Assembly (NCBI GenBank): GCA_027449885.1
Contig: DAIDKS010000004.1
Location: forward strand, 1 to 62,166
Reading direction: 5' to 3'
DNA: 62,166 nucleotides
From: Acidimicrobiaceae bacterium
Lineage (GTDB): Bacteria > Actinomycetota > Acidimicrobiia > Acidimicrobiales > RAAP-2
Shown: positions 58,869-62,166 of the stretch, in pieces
Position numbering within the stretch: the stretch's first letter is position 1
How the letters are laid out: each line of letters starts with the position of its first letter
Made by a program: the position numbers and the translations under genes
The notes under the pieces: model-generated
Seen by the model: the letters and a program-made list of their open reading frames with translations, nothing else
The model's database searches: none
Told to the model about the DNA's origin: nothing

Positions 58869-60233
58869 ATGTCGTTCACGTCCATCAACCCGGCCACCGG
58901 GGAGGTCGTCGCCGAATTTGACGCCCACACCCCCGAGCAGATCGAGGATGCGGTCGCCCTCTCAGCGCGCACCTTTCTCTCGTGGCGCGACACCCCTTAC
59001 AAGGACCGCGCCGAGCTGATGCATCGGGCGGCCCAGATCCTCGAGGACGAGGTCGACCAGATCGGTGCGATGCTCACCAGCGAGATGGGCAAGACCCACG
59101 CTCAGGCGAAGGGCGAGACCCTCAAGTGCGCGAAGACCATGCACTACTACGCCGATCACGCCGAGGAGATGCTCGCCGACGAGATCATCGCGTCACCCGC
59201 CAGTCACAGTGGCGTGCGCTACGAACCACTCGGTCCCGTCCTCGCGGTGATGCCGTGGAACTTCGCCCTCTGGCAGGCCATCCGTTTCGCCGCGCCGGCC
59301 ATCATGGCGGGCAACGTGGGGATCCTGAAGCACGCCCACAACGTGCCCCGATCCGCCCGGTTCCTCGAAGAGCTCTTCCGACGCGCTGGCTTCCCCGAGG
59401 GCGTCTTCGTGAACCTCTTCATGGGGCACCAGGCGCTCGCGGACCTGATCGCCGATGACCGGGTCGCCGCCGTGACCCTCACCGGCTCCGAGACGGCCGG
59501 GAAGATCGTCGCGGCACAGGCGGGCGCGGCCCTCAAGAAGTGCGTGCTCGAGCTCGGCGGTTCCGACGCGTTCATCGTCGCCTCCTCCGCCGACCTCTCG
59601 GCGGCGATCCCCGCAGCCGTGACCGCGCGCATCCAGAACAACGGACAGAGCTGCATCGCCTCGAAGCGCTTCATCGTCGTGAAGGAGCGGGCCGACGAGT
59701 TCATCGCCGGCTTCACCGCGGCCATGAGCGCCGTGGCGGTCGGCGACCCGATGGACCCGGCGCACGGCATGGGGCCACTCGTGAGCGACACCCAGCGCGA
59801 AGAGCTGCACGCGCAGGTCCAAGACGCGGTGGCCAAAGGGGCGGTCGTCCACACCGGGGCTCGCATGATCGACGGTCCGGGGTACTACTACGCCCCCACG
59901 GTGCTGTCGAACGTCCCCCACACCTCCCGAGCCGGCTGCGAAGAGCTCTTCGGCCCCGTCGCCGTGGTCGAAGTCGTCAACGATCTCGAGGAGGCCATCC
60001 GCGTCGCCAACTCGACGCCGTGGGGTCTGGGCTCATCCATCTGGGCCACGGATCGCCGAGAGATCGACCGGGCCATCGCCGGCATCGAGGCAGGAATGGT
60101 CTTCGCCAACGCCATTGTGGCGTCAACCCCCGAGCTCCCCTTCGGCGGCATCAAGAAGTCCGGCTACGGGCGCGAGCTGTCGACGCTCGGCATTCGCGAG
60201 TTCACGAACGCGAAGACCTTCTACATCGCGTAG
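58869..60233 (+). CDS. NAD(P)-dependent aldehyde dehydrogenase (succinate-semialdehyde type)
   Basis: A 454-aa ALDH beginning MSFTSINPATGEVVAEF. The catalytic Glu is in LELGGSDAFIV and the nucleophilic Cys in NNGQSCIASKRFIV. The segment VMPWNFALWQAIRFAAPAIMAGN binds cofactor, and PFGGIKKSGYGREL is near the end. Sequence and length match GabD1-like succinate-semialdehyde dehydrogenases, which bypass 2-oxoglutarate dehydrogenase in some actinobacteria. The ATG at 58869 has a purine-rich AAAGAAG site upstream. The gene ends in a strong shared hairpin terminator. Confidence 0.9.
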   Translation: MSFTSINPATGEVVAEFDAHTPEQIEDAVALSARTFLSWRDTPYKDRAELMHRAAQILEDEVDQIGAMLTSEMGKTHAQAKGETLKCAKTMHYYADHAEEMLADEIIASPASHSGVRYEPLGPVLAVMPWNFALWQAIRFAAPAIMAGNVGILKHAHNVPRSARFLEELFRRAGFPEGVFVNLFMGHQALADLIADDRVAAVTLTGSETAGKIVAAQAGAALKKCVLELGGSDAFIVASSADLSAAIPAAVTARIQNNGQSCIASKRFIVVKERADEFIAGFTAAMSAVAVGDPMDPAHGMGPLVSDTQREELHAQVQDAVAKGAVVHTGARMIDGPGYYYAPTVLSNVPHTSRAGCEELFGPVAVVEVVNDLEEAIRVANSTPWGLGSSIWATDRREIDRAIAGIEAGMVFANAIVASTPELPFGGIKKSGYGRELSTLGIREFTNAKTFYIA

Positions 60234-60238
60234 TGGTG

Positions 60239-60275
60239 GACGTCTGAGGCGGGCCGAAGGCCCGTCTCAGACGTC
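60239..60275. terminator. Terminator between convergent dehydrogenase and TPR genes
   Basis: A 17-bp stem (60239-60255 with 60259-60275, one G-T wobble) with a 3-nt loop. It overlaps the stop and last codons of the TPR gene and can serve both strands. Confidence 0.75.
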
Positions 60276-61601
60276 GCGCTTCTTCGAGACGGGACGGGTT
60301 CGCTGGGGCCGAGTCTTTCGGCGATCGATGACGCCCAGGTCGGCAAGCCGCCCGGCCGCGTCGTAGGCGTCCGGCTCGGCGGCCACGACGCGCGCGAACA
60401 TCTCCCGAGCCGAACTGGCGTCGCCGGCCCGGTCGAAGACATCCGCCAGCGTGTACCAGAGGCGGATGTGCCGATAGCCCGGGTTGCGCAACGACTTCAG
60501 AGCGCCCGCTCGCGTCAGGATCTCGATCGCCTTGGTGTACTCACGACGATCGGCGAACGTGCTCGCCATCACGATGCGACCCTCGGCCAGCGTGTCCGCG
60601 TCGGCCCCCTCGTCCTCGAGCATCTCGAAGGTCTTCTCCACCGCCCGGTATCGACGATGCGCCCGGTCGCAGTCCATCACCAGGGGAAGGTGCGACGGGT
60701 CCTGGGTCAGCTCGTGATGGGCCAACAGGTTCGCCTTCGCGAGGTTCCACTGCTCGGCCCGGTACGCCGCGAGACCCGCCGTCTCGCGCACCTCGGCGAC
60801 CGTCGGTGCCAATTCGGTCACCGGACGGATGTGACGAACCGCCTCCTCGAATCGGTGACGATCGTAGGCTTCCGCCGCCTTCGTCATCATTCTCACCGCC
60901 CGTTCGCGCTGGGCCACCGTGCCCACGACGGCGTTGCGGATCGCCGCGGCGACGTCGGCCGGCAGCGTGTACGCGGGACGAACCTCCGTCGTCTCCACGG
61001 GAGTCGTCCTCTCAGGGCGATCCTCTTCGATCCACTCGGATGGCGCGGGCGGTGGGCTGCTCGGGCCCTTCGCGCGAGCCGTCGACGGCGCCTCCTCACC
61101 GAGACCCGTCGCGGCACGACGCGCGAGTGATCCCCACCCGCGACCCGCTGTCGGATCGACCGGGGCTGCGCGCCGCGGTGACCGACCCGCCGCGCCGCCG
61201 CGCGTCGGTCGAGACGTTCCTGGTGCCGTTCGCGAGCCGGTGGTCCGACCCCGTGGTGCCGGGCGGTCTCCGCGAGGGGCGTAGCCCTCGGACGGTCGGC
61301 GCGGGCGCCGCTCGGTGTCGTCGCCGTAACGCGAGCCGGTGGTCCGACCCCGTGGTGCCGGGCGGTCACCGCGAGGGGCGTAGCCCTCGGACGGGCGGCG
61401 CGGGCGCCGCTCGGTGTCGTCGCCGTAACGCGAGCCGGTGGTCCGACCCCGAGGAGCCGGGCGGTCACCGCGAGGGGCGCCCCAGTTTGCGTCGCGACGT
61501 CCTCCGCCGCCCGATCGTGCTGGGCGAGCCGACCCTCCGTTCGCGCCACTGCGCCCACCGGACGAACGGGGGCCGGGACGGGACGAAGGTGATGAAGGCA
61601 T
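60267..61601 (-). CDS. TPR-like protein with R/G-rich repetitive N-terminus
   Basis: A 444-aa protein in two parts. Residues 1-210 are low complexity and strongly basic, with a 33-residue unit (APRGDRPAPRGRTTGSRYGD...) present twice in full and once in part. Residues 210-430 are helical repeats of TPR type (AAEAYDRHRFEEAVRHIRPV, AREMFARVVAAEPDAYDAAG). TPRs bind proteins, and RG-rich tails often bind RNA, so a ribosome- or RNA-linked scaffold is possible but unproven. The gene lies just downstream of the rRNA operon terminator and has its own leaderless-type -10. No specific family is recognised. Confidence 0.8.
   Translation of the reverse strand: MPSSPSSRPGPRSSGGRSGANGGSARPARSGGGGRRDANWGAPRGDRPAPRGRTTGSRYGDDTERRPRRPSEGYAPRGDRPAPRGRTTGSRYGDDTERRPRRPSEGYAPRGDRPAPRGRTTGSRTAPGTSRPTRGGAAGRSPRRAAPVDPTAGRGWGSLARRAATGLGEEAPSTARAKGPSSPPPAPSEWIEEDRPERTTPVETTEVRPAYTLPADVAAAIRNAVVGTVAQRERAVRMMTKAAEAYDRHRFEEAVRHIRPVTELAPTVAEVRETAGLAAYRAEQWNLAKANLLAHHELTQDPSHLPLVMDCDRAHRRYRAVEKTFEMLEDEGADADTLAEGRIVMASTFADRREYTKAIEILTRAGALKSLRNPGYRHIRLWYTLADVFDRAGDASSAREMFARVVAAEPDAYDAAGRLADLGVIDRRKTRPQRTRPVSKKRDV
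61232..61479. repeat. 99-bp tandem repeat, about 2.5 copies, inside the TPR gene
   Basis: The motif CGAGCCGGTGGTCCGAC recurs at 61233, 61332 and 61431, an exact 99-bp period. Copies are nearly identical over their length, which suggests recent duplication and keeps the reading frame (33 codons). Confidence 0.9.
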
Positions 61602-61608
61602 GTTGGCC

Positions 61609-61614
61609 AGTCTA
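61609..61614 (-). promoter_or_regulatory. Leaderless-type -10 box of the TPR gene
   Basis: TAGACT on the minus strand with 7 nt to the ATG at 61601, downstream of the rRNA terminator. Confidence 0.6.
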
Positions 61615-61676
61615 CGAATTCGGCGACGCCACTCCGTGGGCCGCCGTCCCTCTCGGGAAACTTGAGCAAGAAAGTA

Positions 61677-61704
61677 GAAGGGCCCGCCTTTCGGCGGGCC
61701 CTTC
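61677..61704 (-). terminator. rRNA operon terminator
   Basis: A perfect 12-bp stem GAAGGGCCCGCC/GGCGGGCCCTTC with a GAAA loop, followed on the minus strand by TACTTTCTTG. It lies 8-9 bp beyond the 5S 3' end. Confidence 0.9.
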
Positions 61705-61711
61705 TTCGAAA

Positions 61712-61828
61712 TCCCGGCGGCGACCTACTCTCCCAGGGGGGGACCCCCAAGTACCATCGGCGCGGGTGGGCTTGACTTCTGTGTTCGGGATGGGAACAGG
61801 TATATCTCCACCGCCATAACCACCGGAA
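61712..61828 (-). rRNA. rrf: 5S ribosomal RNA
   Basis: On the minus strand the sequence starts near CCGGTGGTTATGGCGG, contains the conserved CCCATCCCGAACACAGAAGT and GCGCCGATGGTACT segments, and ends near GAGAGTAGGTCGCCGCCGG. The ends pair as CCGGTGG with CCGCCGG. The boundaries are accurate to a few bases. Confidence 0.95.
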
Positions 61829-61901
61829 ACCGTGCGCTCCGCCACGTACGTGGCGCCGGCGATACGCCGGACCTTGAGCGTCCTAGAACGAGCACGAACA
61901 T

Positions 61902-62166
61902 CAACCTCCAAGCCCTCGGCCGATTAGTACCGGTCAGCTGAATGCGTAGCCGCACGTACACTTCCGGCCTATCAACGTGGTCGTCTGGCCACGGGCCTTA
62001 CCTGGTTAACCCAGTGAGTGAACTTATCTTGAAACGGGCTTCGCACTTAGATGCTTTCAGCGCTTATCCCACCCGCAGGTCGCAAATCAGCCATGCCCTT
62101 GGCAGGACAACTGACACACGAGAGCTGCGTTCGTCCCGGTCCTCTCGTACTAGGGACAACCTTTCT
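61902..62166 (-). rRNA. rrl: 23S ribosomal RNA, 3' end (partial)
   Basis: Minus-strand sequence of the 23S 3' domain. The sarcin-ricin loop AGTACGAGAGGACC is at the window edge (about 62140-62155), and the end GTACTAATCGGCCGAGGGCTTG is near 61909. The gene continues beyond the window. The exact 3' end near 61902 is estimated. About 75 bp of spacer separates it from 5S. Confidence 0.95.

Noticed and set aside
61612..61961. Short open frames between the TPR gene and 23S rRNA
   Set aside because: They lie over 5S rRNA, its terminator and the 23S 3' end, which are recognised RNA genes.

Overview
The window is about 62 kb of very GC-rich DNA from an actinobacterium. The gene set fits a deep-branching, Acidimicrobiia-like lineage better than a mycobacterium or streptomycete. 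The evidence is a complete Pup-proteasome locus (arc, dop, pup, prcB, prcA, pafA), a fused F420 FO synthase (fbiC), HelY and a DUF4193 protein, the gcvH-garA-merR-bfn cluster, and a class I fructose-bisphosphate aldolase. The class assignment is an inference. The content is almost entirely core metabolism and housekeeping. I see no phage, insertion sequence, integrase or CRISPR array.

Layout. 1-6.3 kb: acetate uptake and activation (satP-like, acs), then a DAO-type flavin oxidase, an old yellow enzyme and an FAH-family hydrolase. 6.36-6.62 kb: tRNA-Pro(GGG) and a 51-aa small protein. 6.7-12.6 kb: gltB-gltD. 12.6-15.25 kb: an acyl-CoA synthetase, a 67-aa protein and a sirtuin, each translationally coupled to the next. 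15.2-22.9 kb (minus): a LOG-family protein, fbiC, and the coupled genes tkt-tal-pgi. 22.9-25.0 kb: a thioesterase, three overlapping small proteins, trmI and a ferredoxin. 25.1-36.9 kb: Pup-proteasome genes running into lepB, tatA/B, tatC, helY and a double-length ThyX-like protein. 37-43.4 kb: DUF4193, GNAT, an R/D/G-rich protein, an HtrA protease, an SDR, a secreted protein, paired fluoride channels and a PuuD-like amidotransferase. 43.4-48.2 kb (minus): merR, a nuclease-fold protein, gcvT, gcvPA, gcvPB. 48.3-53.6 kb: membrane proteins, a hydrolase, an AcuI-like reductase and an APC permease. 53.7-58.2 kb (minus): fba, pgsA, gcvH, a zinc ribbon-FHA GarA homologue, merR, a bifunctional nuclease and a secreted protein. 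58.3-61.6 kb: a thioesterase, a semialdehyde dehydrogenase and an R/G-rich TPR protein. 61.7 kb to the end: 5S rRNA and the 3' end of 23S rRNA (minus).

The strongest unlisted pattern is promoter architecture. About twenty genes have a TANNNT hexamer exactly 6-7 nt before the start codon and no Shine-Dalgarno sequence, which indicates leaderless mRNAs. I used this to choose several starts. At five junctions the upstream gene's stop codon is the first half of this hexamer. The rest of the window relies on GTGA/ATGA overlaps. The protein curiosities most worth following are the tandem ThyX-like enzyme, whose halves keep complementary parts of the signature motif; the PD-(D/E)XK-like protein coupled to a MerR regulator upstream of the glycine-cleavage genes; and the zinc-ribbon version of GarA.
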